DNA of 64,000 bases from Henriciella marina (GCF_027213945.1 NZ_JAPWGW010000001.1:372001-436000); one strand, 5' to 3'. Positions 27,685-36,332 are shown, numbered from the stretch's first letter. Notes: generated from the sequence alone by a model not told the origin. Made by a program: numbers and translations.

Positions 27685-28275
27685 ATGACCAAACTCGCCA
27701 TCGTCTACCATTCCGGTTACGGCCATACCGCCAAAGTAGCTGAGCACGTCGCCAAGGGCGCGCGCGGTGTCACCAGCGTGACGCTGGACGTGATCAAGGC
27801 TGACGACCTGCAAGCCGCTGAAGAAGGCCCGTGGGACACCCTCGCAGCCGCTGATGGCATCATCTTCGGGTCACCAACCTATATGGGGGCAAGTTCGTCA
27901 GTGTTCCGCAAGTTCGCCGAGGCCTCTTCCAAGGTCTGGATGAACGGCGGCTGGCGCGACAAGATCGGCGCTGGCTTCACCAATTCCGGCTCACTTGCGG
28001 GCGACAAGCTCAATACGCTTCAGGAAATGATGATCCTTGCCGGCCAGCACGGCATGATATGGGCCAACTACGGCGCCTTCCCTGGCTACAATACCAGCCA
28101 AAGCGACTTTGGCGCTGCGTGGAATCGTGCAGGACATATGATCGGCCTCGGCACGCAATCCCTGACCGACCTGCCCGCAGACCAGACGCCTGACAAAGCC
28201 GACCTCAGTACGGCAGAAGATTTCGGTCAGCGGATCGCAGAAATCACCAAACGCTGGGTTGCCGGAAAGGCATAG
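27685..28275 (+). CDS. Flavodoxin/WrbA-like NAD(P)H-dependent oxidoreductase
   Basis: A 196-residue flavodoxin-fold protein. The FMN phosphate loop is visible as Y-H-S-G-Y-G-H-T-A near residues 8-16. The isoalloxazine loop G-S-P-T-Y-M-G-A is near 66-73, and F-T-N-S-G-S with a W-A-N-Y-G region follows. These match the WrbA/flavodoxin_2-type quinone or FMN reductases. The likely role is two-electron reduction of quinones or flavin-dependent detoxification in the cytosol. SD AAGGGAG lies 9 bases before ATG 27685. A strong terminator follows at 28322-28356. Confidence 0.85.
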   Translation: MTKLAIVYHSGYGHTAKVAEHVAKGARGVTSVTLDVIKADDLQAAEEGPWDTLAAADGIIFGSPTYMGASSSVFRKFAEASSKVWMNGGWRDKIGAGFTNSGSLAGDKLNTLQEMMILAGQHGMIWANYGAFPGYNTSQSDFGAAWNRAGHMIGLGTQSLTDLPADQTPDKADLSTAEDFGQRIAEITKRWVAGKA

Positions 28276-28321
28276 TTCACACGCGAACTTTTCCCCGATC
28301 CCCGAAAAACCTTGACCTTAT

Positions 28322-28356
28322 GCCCGCCCGGTACTCTCTGGGCGGGTATATTTTTT
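28322..28356 (+). terminator. Rho-independent terminator after the flavodoxin gene
   Basis: CCCGCCC (28323-28329) pairs with GGGCGGG (28340-28346), loop GGTACTCTCT, followed by TATATTTTTT (U-run 28351-28356). This is a textbook intrinsic terminator. The next gene's ribosome-binding site (AAGGGGAG, 28357-28364) starts directly after the U-run. Confidence 0.88.
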
Positions 28357-28370
28357 AAGGGGAGCTACCC

Positions 28371-28949
28371 ATGAAACGTCTGATTGCACTTGCGCTTTCC
28401 ACGACCGCAATCGCTGCTCCGGCCAGCGCACAGTTCGTCGAAGAGGCCCGTATTGGCGTGATGCAGCACAATGTCTGTATCCTCGACTGCAAGAATGCCG
28501 ACAAGGAAGACGGCCCAAATATCGAGGCCGAGCTGGTCTTCGCCAGCCCTGACTTCCTCAGCATTCTCGCCAGCCCACGCCCTTTCATCATGGGGTCTTT
28601 CAACACGGCGGGCGACACAAATTTTGGCGGCTTTGGCCTGATGTGGAACTGGGACTTTGCTGAGGGCTGGTCGCTTGAACCAAGCCTTGGATATGTGATC
28701 CACGATGGCGCAAACGAAAGCCCGTTCCCGCAAGGCGATCCGCGCAGTGACGCCTTCGCTCGCGAGAATATCTATTTCGGTTCTGACGACCTTTTCCGCT
28801 CGGGCCTCGCACTGAACCGCGACCTTACCGAAACGGTTGGCGTACAGGTTCTCTATGAGCACCTTTCCCATGGCCAGATTCTCGGCGATGGCCGCAATCA
28901 GGGCGTCGATAATATCGGCGTTCGCGCCTACTTCCGCTTCGGACAGTAA
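28371..28949 (+). CDS. Acyloxyacyl hydrolase / PagL-like outer-membrane lipid A deacylase
   Basis: A 192-residue protein with a signal peptide (MKRLIALALSTTAIAAPASA, cleavage ASA|Q) and a beta-rich body ending in aromatic Phe (YFRFGQ), as in outer-membrane barrels. The C-terminal segment Y-E-H-L-S-H-G-Q, followed by N-Q-G-V-D-N-I-G-V-R, matches the PagL active-site layout with the catalytic His and Ser (H-x-S) and the N-x-G-x-x-x-x-G strand. PagL removes the 3-O acyl chain of lipid A. Two Cys (CILDC) near residue 36-40 are unusual for an outer-membrane barrel. SD GGGGAG is 6 bases before the ATG. Confidence 0.75.
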   Translation: MKRLIALALSTTAIAAPASAQFVEEARIGVMQHNVCILDCKNADKEDGPNIEAELVFASPDFLSILASPRPFIMGSFNTAGDTNFGGFGLMWNWDFAEGWSLEPSLGYVIHDGANESPFPQGDPRSDAFARENIYFGSDDLFRSGLALNRDLTETVGVQVLYEHLSHGQILGDGRNQGVDNIGVRAYFRFGQ

Positions 28950-28952
28950 ACC

Positions 28953-28992
28953 TGCAAAAGGCTGACGGAGCTTACCCTTCGTCAGCCTTGCA
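28953..28992 (+). terminator. Hairpin terminator after the PagL-like gene
   Basis: AAGGCTGACG (28958-28967) pairs perfectly with CGTCAGCCTT (28980-28989), extended by TGCA on both sides with one bulged A. It starts within 10 bases of the stop codon. There is no long U-run, so termination may be partial. Confidence 0.65.
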
Positions 28993-29051
28993 TCACGCCG
29001 CCGAAGCGCGAACTCTCCCTCCCACGGAACTTGGTTTCAGGGAGAGTTTGC

Positions 29052-30518
29052 ATGACCAAGAAGCATGCCATCGTCATCGGGTCCGGTCTTGGCGGGCTTA
29101 CTGCGGCTATCAAATTGCAGGAAGCCGGACACTCATTCGATCTGATTGACCGCAATCCCAAGGTTGGGGGCACCTGGTACGAAAATTCCTATCCGGGCTG
29201 CGCATGCGACGTGCCTGTCGCCCTTTATCAGCTGTCCTTTGCCCAGAGTATAAACTGGACTCGCACCTTCCCCCAGGGCCCTGAAATCCAGGCCTATGCC
29301 GAGGAAATCGCTGAGCGCTACCAGCTTACGCCTCATATGCATCTTGGCGATGAAGCGGTCAGTGCCGATTGGGATGAGAGCGACAAGACCTGGACCGTCA
29401 GAACCGAGAGCGGAAAGACTTTCACCGGCGACATCCTTGTCGGCGCCCTCGGACAGCTCAACCGCCCGAACTGGCCAGCAATTGCAGGGTTGGACGAATT
29501 CGAGGGCGCGAAGATGCACTCGGCCCGCTGGGATCACTCGGTGTCCTGGGAGGGCAAACGCGTCGCTGTCATCGGGTCTGCCGCGAGCGCGGTGCAGATC
29601 ATTCCCGAAATCGCAAAGACCGCGAGCCATCTTACCGTCTACCAGCGCACCCCCAACTGGGTCACGCCTCGCCGCGATGTGCCGGTCAGCCCGCAGGAAC
29701 AGGCGCTGATGTTCACGCAGCCGGAAGCGGCCATGGATATCGGCGCGCGTGGGCGCCAGCTTATCTATGACAATGCCGATCACTTCTTCTGGCAGGTATT
29801 CGAATGGACTGAAGCAGGCCGCGCCGCCTACACAACCATTGCGACGAACCACTTGCATGAGCAGGTCAAGGATCCTGAGCTTCGCAAGAAGCTGACCCCT
29901 GACTATCCGATCGGATGTCGCCGCATCCTGATCTCCGACGACTATTTCCCGGCCCTTCAGCGGGATAATGTCGAGCTGGTGTCAAAGGCACCAACGAAGA
30001 TCGATGCCAAGGGCGTCTCGACACCCGACGGCGATTATCGCGAGTTTGATATTCTCATCTTCGCCACCGGCTTCGAGACGACCGAATGGAAATGGTCTGT
30101 CGACGTGCGGGGCGTCGATGGCCAGCACCTCAATGACGTCTGGGCCGATCACCCGTCCGCCTACGCGGGCATCACGGTAAACGGCTTTCCGAACCTCTTC
30201 GTGCTCTATGGGCCGAACACCAATCTTGGGCATAACTCGATCACCTTCATGCTAGAGCGTCAGGTCGAGTATATGATGAAGGCCATTGAGGCGTTGGATG
30301 CGCAATCAGCCAGGGCCATGATGCCGACGAAGGCCGCGCAGGATGCATGGAACACGCGTATTCAGGCCGATCTGCAAAAGACAGTCTGGGCCGACCCGGC
30401 CTGCAATTCCTGGTACAAGACCAACGACGGGCTCATCACGCAGAACTGGTCATCCCACACCCGCGACTATGCGAAGGAAGTCGGAGCGGTAAAGGTTGAG
30501 GATTACGAACTTATCTGA
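29052..30518 (+). CDS. Flavin-containing monooxygenase (Baeyer-Villiger type)
   Basis: A 488-residue class B flavoprotein. It has the FAD motif G-S-G-L-G-G at about 10-15, the fingerprint F-E-G-A-K-M-H-S-A-R-W-D at about 151-162, and the NADPH-binding G-S-A-A-S-A at about 175-180. The fingerprint ending in W-D rather than the FMO consensus supports Baeyer-Villiger or BVMO-like chemistry, oxidising ketones or heteroatoms with NADPH and O2. ATG 29052 is chosen because GGGAGA lies 9 bases upstream and the FAD motif then starts near residue 10. It shares the family with 11919-13736 but lacks that protein's 60-residue N-terminal extension. Confidence 0.92.
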   Translation: MTKKHAIVIGSGLGGLTAAIKLQEAGHSFDLIDRNPKVGGTWYENSYPGCACDVPVALYQLSFAQSINWTRTFPQGPEIQAYAEEIAERYQLTPHMHLGDEAVSADWDESDKTWTVRTESGKTFTGDILVGALGQLNRPNWPAIAGLDEFEGAKMHSARWDHSVSWEGKRVAVIGSAASAVQIIPEIAKTASHLTVYQRTPNWVTPRRDVPVSPQEQALMFTQPEAAMDIGARGRQLIYDNADHFFWQVFEWTEAGRAAYTTIATNHLHEQVKDPELRKKLTPDYPIGCRRILISDDYFPALQRDNVELVSKAPTKIDAKGVSTPDGDYREFDILIFATGFETTEWKWSVDVRGVDGQHLNDVWADHPSAYAGITVNGFPNLFVLYGPNTNLGHNSITFMLERQVEYMMKAIEALDAQSARAMMPTKAAQDAWNTRIQADLQKTVWADPACNSWYKTNDGLITQNWSSHTRDYAKEVGAVKVEDYELI

Positions 30519-30615
30519 CCGGTTATTGTCGCACCATTTGCAGGTTCGGCATCTGCGCTCTTGAAATCCGCCCCTAAAACCTTTCAGTGGCGAGCGGAGA
30601 AATCAGGAGCTTCAT

Positions 30616-31911
30616 ATGGCAGGTGTGGTGGTTGTCGGCGCCCAGTGGGGCGATGAAGGCAAAGGCAAGATCGTCGACTGGCTCTCGAGCCGCGCCGACA
30701 CGGTAGTTCGCTTTCAGGGCGGGCATAATGCTGGCCATACCCTCGTCATCGACGGCAAGACGTTCAAGCTTGCCCTCCTACCTTCGGGCCTCGTCCGCGG
30801 CGGCAAGCTGTCCGTGATCGGTAATGGCGTGGTCGTAGACCCGTGGCACATGCTGACTGAGATCGCAGGTATCCGCGAGCAAGGTGTTGAGGTGTCACCG
30901 GAAACGCTGGTGCTCGCTGACAATGCGTCGCTGATCCTGCCGTGGCACAAGGATATCGACGCCGCGCGTGAGGGCGCGCTTGGCGCAGCCCAGATCGGCA
31001 CGACCAAGCGTGGCATTGGCCCAGCCTATGAAGACCGGGTCGGTCGCCGCGCCATCCGTGTGGCCGACCTCGCAGACCCTGCTGCCCTTGATCTCAAGAT
31101 AGAGCGCCTGCTTGCCCACCACCGGCCACTTCGCGCCGGCGTCGGCTTACCAGAGCCGGACGGCGAGGCGCTCAAGCAGGACCTCCTGAAGATTGCGCCG
31201 GAAGTCCTCGCCTATGCTCAGCCCGTCTGGAAGACGCTGGATGAGCAGGTCCGCGCAGACAAGCGTATCCTGTTTGAAGGCGCACAGGGCGTCATGCTGG
31301 ACGTGGATCATGGCACGTATCCGTTCGTCACATCCTCCAATGTGGTCGCAGGCAACGCTTCGGCAGGTGCCGGCGTCGGACCGGGCGCGATTTCCTACGT
31401 TCTGGGACTGGCAAAAGCCTACACGACCCGCGTGGGTTCAGGGCCTTTCCCGACGGAGCAGGACAATGAAATTGGCGAGCGTCTCGGCACGGTCGGCCGC
31501 GAAGTTGGCGTGAATACGGGTCGCACGCGCCGCTGCGGCTGGTTCGACAGCGTCATGGTCCGTCAGGCTTGCGCGACATCTGGCGTGAATGGACTCGCGT
31601 TGACCAAGCTCGACGTCCTGGACGGGTTCGAAGAGATCAAGGTCTGCGTCGCCTACAAGCTGAACGGGGAGACGATCGATTACTACCCGGCAGGGCTGAC
31701 AGATCAGGCAGCGGTTGAACCTGTTTACGAGAGCATGCCGGGCTGGAAAGAGACGACCAAAGGCGCACGTAGCTGGAGCGATCTACCCGCAGAGGCGGTG
31801 AAATATGTTCGCCGTCTGGAAGAGCTGGTTGGCAAGCCTTGTGCGCTTGTCTCGACGTCTCCGGAACGCGAAGATGTCATCCTGATGCGTGACCCTTTTG
31901 AACGGATCTAA
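30616..31911 (+). CDS. purA: Adenylosuccinate synthetase
   Basis: A 431-residue enzyme joining IMP and aspartate with GTP to adenylosuccinate, the first committed step to AMP. Motifs: [11 protein letters not shown] at about 8-18 (GTP-binding loop with catalytic Asp), G-G-H-N-A-G-H-T with the catalytic His near 36-43, [13 protein letters not shown] near 126-138, [10 protein letters not shown] near 219-228, and V-G-S-G-P-F-P-T-E near 275-283. Length is normal. SD AGGAG lies 7 bases before ATG 30616. The stop overlaps the convergent RcnB-like gene by 4 bases. Confidence 0.97.
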   Translation: MAGVVVVGAQWGDEGKGKIVDWLSSRADTVVRFQGGHNAGHTLVIDGKTFKLALLPSGLVRGGKLSVIGNGVVVDPWHMLTEIAGIREQGVEVSPETLVLADNASLILPWHKDIDAAREGALGAAQIGTTKRGIGPAYEDRVGRRAIRVADLADPAALDLKIERLLAHHRPLRAGVGLPEPDGEALKQDLLKIAPEVLAYAQPVWKTLDEQVRADKRILFEGAQGVMLDVDHGTYPFVTSSNVVAGNASAGAGVGPGAISYVLGLAKAYTTRVGSGPFPTEQDNEIGERLGTVGREVGVNTGRTRRCGWFDSVMVRQACATSGVNGLALTKLDVLDGFEEIKVCVAYKLNGETIDYYPAGLTDQAAVEPVYESMPGWKETTKGARSWSDLPAEAVKYVRRLEELVGKPCALVSTSPEREDVILMRDPFERI

Positions 31912-32216
31912 TCGTCAAGCTCGACGATATCGCGGATAAACCCGCTCGTGGGGTTTATCAGAAATGCATACTGGTCAGCGCGCACCCACTCGAAGCCAGC
32001 ATCCGGTTCGCGAAGTCCCTCTGTTTTCCAGTGGTTCAGCAAGTTGCCGCGATACTGGATCGGTAGATAATCGCCGCGCTCAAAATCAGATGGCAGCTTG
32101 TCGCCCGCCATTTCCCGTTCAACCGACTTCGGCTCATCGAAAGACGCAGGTGGTCCCGCTTCGCTGATGGCAGCGAGGTTCGAGAAAAACGCAATGACCA
32201 GTACAAGTTTCGACAT
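31908..32216 (-). CDS. RcnB-like small periplasmic protein
   Basis: A 102-residue protein with a signal peptide ([20 protein letters not shown]) and a short mature domain: L-P-x-D-F near 41, Y-L-P near 50, then [13 protein letters not shown] near 68-80 and a [12 protein letters not shown] tail. This resembles the RcnB/DUF3315 pattern (P-P-x-G-x-x-W-V ... G-x-I), a family linked to nickel/cobalt homeostasis in E. coli but also found widely with no known role. No rcnA efflux gene is nearby. Function here is uncertain. Confidence 0.65.
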   Translation of the reverse strand: MSKLVLVIAFFSNLAAISEAGPPASFDEPKSVEREMAGDKLPSDFERGDYLPIQYRGNLLNHWKTEGLREPDAGFEWVRADQYAFLINPTSGFIRDIVELDD

Positions 32217-32302
32217 CGGATGCTCCGTTCAATATCAGCAACGAGCTGTGCGGTCAGGCAGTTCCGGCGTGTCGCCATAAGGGCTGTTGATTCGAACCGC
32301 GC

Positions 32303-33112
32303 CTAGGCGCTCCCAGTCACTGAACAGGTATGACAGTGAGCGAGCGCGATCGCGCCGGCCGTCGCGACATTGATGCTGTCGAAGCCGCTAGCCATTGCAA
32401 TTCTGACAGGTCGACAGCGGTCAATGAGTGCGTCCTCCAGTCCCGGACCTTCGGACCCCAGCAAGATAGCGGTCTTTGCTGAAGGCTTCAGCTGGTGAAG
32501 TTCCGCTGCCGTAGCCCGCGGCGTCATCGCCCAGACGTCGAAGCCTGCATTCTGCAAACGCCCAATATGATCCTTGCCCTGCCCGTCTCGCACGAAAGGT
32601 AGCCAGAGCGCCGCGCCTGCAGAAACGCGGATAGATTTGCGATAGAGCGGGTCGCAGCTTTGCTCATCGAGCAGTACGCCGCCCGCGCCGAAAGCGGCCG
32701 CATTGCGAAAAGCAGCGCCAACATTGTCGTGATTTGAAATACCGTTGAGGACGAGCAGTGTCTCTGCCTCCAGCAACGCGTCCAGAGCGAGAGGCTCTCC
32801 CTTGCGAGCGCAGGCCAGCACGCCGCGATGGATTGGAAAACCGGCAACTTCATCCATCACGTTTTGTGGCGCGACATAAACCGGAACGTCCTGCGGCAGC
32901 AGCGCAAGAATGTCCGACAGCGGCTCGAGCCGCGATTGGCCGATAAAGATGCTCTCGATCTCGAACAGGGATCGCTCCAGTAATGTGGCGAGCGTCACCT
33001 TGCCTTCGACAATGAACCGCCCATCGCTACGTCCTGTAAGGTCGCGTTCGCGGATCGAGACGTAAGGGGCAAGGCGTGGATCATCGGCGTCGCTGATGGA
33101 TACAATTCTCAT
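32303..33112 (-). CDS. TrmH/SpoU-family RNA 2'-O-methyltransferase
   Basis: A 269-residue SPOUT-fold methyltransferase: an N-terminal RNA-binding domain (about 1-95) and a C-terminal knot with N-G-I-S-N-H-D-N-V-G-A-x-F-R-N-A near 118-133, I-L-L-G-S-E-G-P-G-L near 216-225, and the final motif of V-R-I-A-M-A-x-G-F-D-S-I-N-V-A-x-A near 238-254. It methylates the ribose 2'-OH of tRNA or rRNA in the cytosol; the exact nucleotide cannot be told. It is downstream of rpoH on the same strand, separated by a strong terminator. Confidence 0.9.
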   Translation of the reverse strand: MRIVSISDADDPRLAPYVSIRERDLTGRSDGRFIVEGKVTLATLLERSLFEIESIFIGQSRLEPLSDILALLPQDVPVYVAPQNVMDEVAGFPIHRGVLACARKGEPLALDALLEAETLLVLNGISNHDNVGAAFRNAAAFGAGGVLLDEQSCDPLYRKSIRVSAGAALWLPFVRDGQGKDHIGRLQNAGFDVWAMTPRATAAELHQLKPSAKTAILLGSEGPGLEDALIDRCRPVRIAMASGFDSINVATAGAIALAHCHTCSVTGSA

Positions 33113-33132
33113 TCACGCCTCATCCCACAAAC

Positions 33133-33164
33133 AAAAAAGCCCGGCCAGTGTCTACCAACCGGGC
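33133..33164 (-). terminator. Rho-independent terminator after rpoH
   Basis: On the minus strand GCCCGG (33164-33159) pairs with CCGGGC (33144-33139), followed by TTTTTT (33138-33133). It lies 27 bases beyond the rpoH stop, so rpoH forms its own unit apart from the methyltransferase gene. Confidence 0.88.
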
Positions 33165-33190
33165 GTTCCTCGTTGTCTTGAAGCGTGGCC

Positions 33191-34078
33191 TCAGGCTCCG
33201 ACTGGGAGCCCCCGTTCCTTCGCCATCCGTTTCATGGCTTTCTGAATCTTCTCGAAGGCGCGGACCTCAATCTGCCGAATCCGTTCACGAGAGACGTTGT
33301 AGACCTCAGACAGCTGTTCCAGCGTCTTCGGATCGTCGGTCAGGCGGCGCTCCTGAAGGATGTGCTGCTCGCGCTCAGACAGATCTGCCATAGCTTCCTG
33401 AAGAAGCGTCATACGGCTGTCGAATTCCTGTCGGTTGGCATAGGTGTCGGCTTGGGTCGGCTCATCATCGGTCAGCCAGTCCTGCCACTCCATGTCGCCT
33501 TCCTGACCCATGGGCGCATTCAACGATGCGTCTGAGCCACTCATCCGGCCGTTCATGCTGAGTACGTCCTTTTCGGACACGTTCAGACGGGTCGCAATCT
33601 CGGTCACCTGGTCGGGGTTAAGATCACCGGCGTCCAGCGCGTTGATTTCACCCTTGATGCGGCGGAGATTAAAAAATAGCTTTTTCTGGGCCGCTGTGGT
33701 GCCGAGCTTTACAAGGCTCCAGCTGCGCAAAATGTATTCCTGAATTGCCGCGCGGATCCACCACATCGCATAGGTAGCGAGGCGGAAACCCTTGTCAGGA
33801 TCGAATTTCTTTACGGCTTGCATGAGGCCAACATTGCCCTCAGAGATCACCTCGGCCATCGGAAGGCCATAGCCGCGATAGCCCATGGCGATCTTCGCCA
33901 CCAGTCGCAGGTGCGAGGTCACCATTTTCTCAGCAGCCTCAGTGTCCTCATGCTGCTGCCAGCTTTTGGCGAGCATGAACTCTTCCTGCTTTTCCAGCAT
34001 GGGAAATTTGCGGATTTCGCTGAGATAGCGGCTCAGTCCCTGTTCTGGGCTAAGCGCAATCGATGTTTTTATAGCCAT
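33191..34078 (-). CDS. rpoH: RNA polymerase heat-shock sigma factor RpoH (sigma-32)
   Basis: A 295-residue sigma-70 family protein that directs RNA polymerase to heat-shock promoters. The RpoH box Q-K-K-L-F-F-N-L-R is at residues 131-139, the diagnostic feature. Region 2 has the core-binding R-L-A-T-Y-A-M-W-W-I-R at about 99-109, and region 4.2 ends with the helix-turn-helix S-R-E-R-I-R-Q-I-E-V-R. Length is typical of alphaproteobacterial RpoH. A good sigma-32-type promoter lies at 34219-34247, suggesting autoregulation as known for Caulobacter rpoH. A terminator follows the gene. Confidence 0.96.
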   Translation of the reverse strand: MAIKTSIALSPEQGLSRYLSEIRKFPMLEKQEEFMLAKSWQQHEDTEAAEKMVTSHLRLVAKIAMGYRGYGLPMAEVISEGNVGLMQAVKKFDPDKGFRLATYAMWWIRAAIQEYILRSWSLVKLGTTAAQKKLFFNLRRIKGEINALDAGDLNPDQVTEIATRLNVSEKDVLSMNGRMSGSDASLNAPMGQEGDMEWQDWLTDDEPTQADTYANRQEFDSRMTLLQEAMADLSEREQHILQERRLTDDPKTLEQLSEVYNVSRERIRQIEVRAFEKIQKAMKRMAKERGLPVGA

Positions 34079-34483
34079 CGGCTTTTGTCTCCGTATCTAC
34101 AGGTACTGACCCATTTGTCCGGCATCAGTTCCGTATCGGCCCTAGAGAAAGCTTGTAGCCCCGATCATCGGCAGCGTCTCTCCCCCTTAAGCGCATTTGC
34201 TTTATCGCGCCCTTGCATAAATGGGGAGCCTGCCGAGCATTTGGAAGAGGCAAATCATTGAAAAACAAGGCCAAAGTAAAGCGTTTGGCACGAGGGCCGG
34301 ATTAACCATCCGGCGCTCTTGTCGCACCAGCGCCCTCGCCTTGGCGTGCTCAATATAAGCGAGGTGGATGAATTTTTGGCAAGCTGCGCGATTATCGCGG
34401 GCAGCTGCGTCGAGTGAACGCAGAACGCTGGCGATGACTTTGCCCGCTCATTGGCCTACATCATCGGCTGGAAGGACATTGAA
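34079..34483. other. 405-base intergenic region upstream of rpoH
   Basis: No credible protein gene. It holds the minus-strand rpoH leader (about 134 bases from the predicted start point) and promoter, and the plus-strand promoter region of the twin-TM gene, which I could not define. Several short inverted stretches are present but no long hairpin stands out. Confidence 0.55.
34219..34247 (-). promoter_or_regulatory. Predicted sigma-32 promoter of rpoH
   Basis: On the minus strand CTTCCAA (34247-34241) is followed after 14 bases by CCCCATTT (34226-34219). The -10 matches the sigma-32 consensus CCCCATNT fully and the -35 matches CTTGAAA at five of seven positions. Spacing is in the accepted range. 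The start point would be near 34212, giving a leader of about 134 bases. Confidence 0.7.
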
Positions 34484-34687
34484 ATGGTCAACTTACTCAC
34501 GATCGGCTTTTATATAGCCATAGCCGTGCTGGTTATCGTTCTAGTCGTAGGTGTGGTAAACCTCACCCGCACCGATGATGCACAGGCAAGCCGGTCCAAC
34601 AAGCTCATGCGGCTACGCGTTCTGGTGCAGGCAATTGCGATCGCGCTTCTCTGCGCCCTCGCCTTCGCAGCCGGCGCTTTCAGCTAG
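34484..34687 (+). CDS. Twin transmembrane (HIG1-like) protein
   Basis: A 67-residue protein with two membrane helices (LLTIGFYIAIAVLVIVLVVGVVNL and VLVQAIAIALLCALAFAAGAF) joined by a polar loop with SRSNKLMRLRVLVQ. The N-K-x-M-R-x-R-V-x-x-Q pattern is the HIG1-like signature of the alphaproteobacterial twin-TM family usually found just upstream of the PduO-type adenosyltransferase. HIG1 proteins of mitochondria modulate respiratory complexes; the bacterial role is unknown. ATG 34484 is chosen. A longer frame from 34451 adds a poor N-terminus. It is probably cotranscribed with the following gene (29-base gap). Confidence 0.8.
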   Translation: MVNLLTIGFYIAIAVLVIVLVVGVVNLTRTDDAQASRSNKLMRLRVLVQAIAIALLCALAFAAGAFS

Positions 34688-34716
34688 CGAAACCCAAAAC
34701 CACGAAGGCAATCCTC

Positions 34717-35289
34717 TTGGTAAAGCTCGACAAGATTTACACGCGCTCTGGCGACAAGGGAAAGACACGGCTCGCAACCGGTGAGCTTGTCGACAAGTGG
34801 GATGCACGCGTCACAGCCTATGGCAGTGTGGACGAAGTAAATGCCGCGCTAGGCGTCGCCGTGCTGAACGCCGACGGAGAGATGAAGGCGCAGCTTCAGC
34901 GGATACAGAACGATCTATTTGATCTTGGCGCAGATCTGGCAACGCCAGAACGCGACAAGCCGCTTGGCTTTGAGCCTCTGCGCGTCGTAGCAGAACAGAC
35001 AAAGCGTCTCGAAAACGAGATTGACGCAATGAATGCCGACTTGGCGCCATTGGACAGCTTCGTGCTGCCGGGGGGCACACCGCTTGCTGCGCAGCTCCAT
35101 GTTTGCAGAACGATCTGCAGGCGCGCCGAACGCGATGTGGCAAAACTTGCTGGCACTGCCGGCGAAAAAGTCAGCGAGCATGCGCTGAGCTTCATCAACC
35201 GGCTTTCGGACTGGTTCTTCGTCGCGTCCCGCTTCGCTAATGACAAGGGACGGTCAGATATCAAGTGGAAGCCAGGCGCGAACCGTTAG
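34717..35289 (+). CDS. Cob(I)yrinic acid a,c-diamide adenosyltransferase (PduO type)
   Basis: A 190-residue corrinoid adenosyltransferase forming adenosylcobalamin from ATP and reduced cobalamin, needed for methylmalonyl-CoA mutase and similar enzymes. Motifs: K-I-Y-T-R-S-G-D-K-G-K-T near the N-terminus (ATP loop), Y-G-x-V-D-E-x-N-A near 35-43, Q-N-D-L-F-D-L-G-A-D-L, C-R-x-I-C-R-R-A-E-R near 129-138, and N-R-L-S-D-W-F-F near 162-169. The start codon is TTG (34717), with GAAGG 8 bases upstream. No ATG gives a complete ATP loop. Confidence 0.92.
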   Translation: MVKLDKIYTRSGDKGKTRLATGELVDKWDARVTAYGSVDEVNAALGVAVLNADGEMKAQLQRIQNDLFDLGADLATPERDKPLGFEPLRVVAEQTKRLENEIDAMNADLAPLDSFVLPGGTPLAAQLHVCRTICRRAERDVAKLAGTAGEKVSEHALSFINRLSDWFFVASRFANDKGRSDIKWKPGANR

Positions 35290-35292
35290 GCA

Positions 35293-35769
35293 TTAACTCG
35301 CAGGCCGGTTGAGCGCCTCGATAAAATGCTTGTTCAATCCGTTAACCGTTGCCTGAAGCGCCATCCAGTCTTCTCTGGAAATTCTTGCTGCCATATCATG
35401 ACGCATAGGCCCTGCAGCGATCTCGCAACGCAACCTCATGTCCGCGCCTTCCTGAGTAAGGGTAACGAACCTTGACCGGCGATCTCCCGGTTTCGACCTT
35501 GTTTCGACGAATCCATGGTGACGCAGCTTTGCGATCGTGGAGGACATTGTAGGTTGTGAAACTGTATGGATCTCCGCAAGTTGAGTGATCGAGAGCCCAT
35601 CATCGGCAAAGAGCGTTTCGAGCACAGCATACTGGGCCACTGTTATGGGGTCTGGCAGGCAGGCCGCGAGCGCGCAATCGGCGAGGTGCGCGAGTCGGCC
35701 GATCTCTCGCAACACTGAAATTGCGACATCGTCATCCACGGTCAGTCCCGCGCATTTTTCGTCCGTCAT
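35293..35769 (-). CDS. MarR-family transcriptional regulator
   Basis: A 158-residue winged-helix regulator: L-S-I-T-Q-L-A-E-I-H-T-V-S-Q-P-T-M-S-S-T-I recognition segment near 60-80, followed by the wing with K-P-G-D-R-R-S-R-F-V-T-L-T near 95-107. The dimerisation helices at both ends are present. Effector and targets are unknown. It is divergent from the DUF3297 gene (147-base gap), so it may control itself and that gene. It is convergent with the adenosyltransferase gene, only 3 bases apart. Confidence 0.88.
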   Translation of the reverse strand: MTDEKCAGLTVDDDVAISVLREIGRLAHLADCALAACLPDPITVAQYAVLETLFADDGLSITQLAEIHTVSQPTMSSTIAKLRHHGFVETRSKPGDRRSRFVTLTQEGADMRLRCEIAAGPMRHDMAARISREDWMALQATVNGLNKHFIEALNRPAS

Positions 35770-35916
35770 AGGATTAATCCCCTGCCCTTATGAGGAGATA
35801 CCGCCGGGCGGCAGGAAGTCAGAAGTAAGTTTTGAAACTTTGCCGATGAAACCTGCCCCACCGGAAGCCGCGAAATCCGGGTTGAGTTGCTGCCGTATTG
35901 GAGGCATTGAAGCGCC

Positions 35917-36171
35917 ATGACAGACACTCCTCCCGACAGGCTGAGCCTGAATCCGCGAAGCCGCTTTTATGATGAGACCCTGATCCGCCGCGGCGTCGGC
36001 GTTCGCTTCAAGGGTCAGGAGCGGACCAATGTCGTTGAATACTGCCTCTCCGAGGGTTGGATAAAGGTCGCAGCGGGTAAGTCGCTGGACCGCAAGGGCA
36101 ATCCGCTGACGCTGACGCTTAAAGGCCCAGTCGAGGTATGGTTTGAGGATGTCGAAGGCGAGAACGAATAG
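35917..36171 (+). CDS. DUF3297 family protein
   Basis: An 84-residue basic protein matching DUF3297: P-D-R-L-S-L-N-P-R-S-R-F-Y at about 6-18, G-V-G-V-R-F-K-G near 26-33, N-V-V-E-Y-C-x-S-E-G-W near 38-48, and D-R-K-G-N-P-L-T-L-T-L-K-G-P-V near 58-72. Family members are small cytosolic proteins of unknown function, often called glutathione peroxidase-associated in old annotations without proof. It stands between the divergent MarR gene and etfB. Confidence 0.85.
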   Translation: MTDTPPDRLSLNPRSRFYDETLIRRGVGVRFKGQERTNVVEYCLSEGWIKVAAGKSLDRKGNPLTLTLKGPVEVWFEDVEGENE

Positions 36172-36332
36172 TCTCAGCCCGGCTTGAAAAGCCACTAGCC
36201 GTCAGCTGACCAAATCTGAATGCTGGCGGCGTAGCGGCGAAATGACCTCGAAGCCGCCGCAACGCTTGATTGTTGCAGTGCACTTCTCTAGGTCATCACC
36301 AGTTTAACAGGGATAGAAACAGGAGCCAGCCT

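Noticed and set aside
32286-32302. GGTTCGAATC-like T-loop sequence on the minus strand near 32290
   Set aside because: No acceptor, D or anticodon stems could be drawn around it, so it is not a tRNA gene.
36172-36332. TTGCAGTGCA motif upstream of etfB as a FadR/PhaR-type operator
   Set aside because: Only one imperfect copy and no clear dyad; too little evidence.
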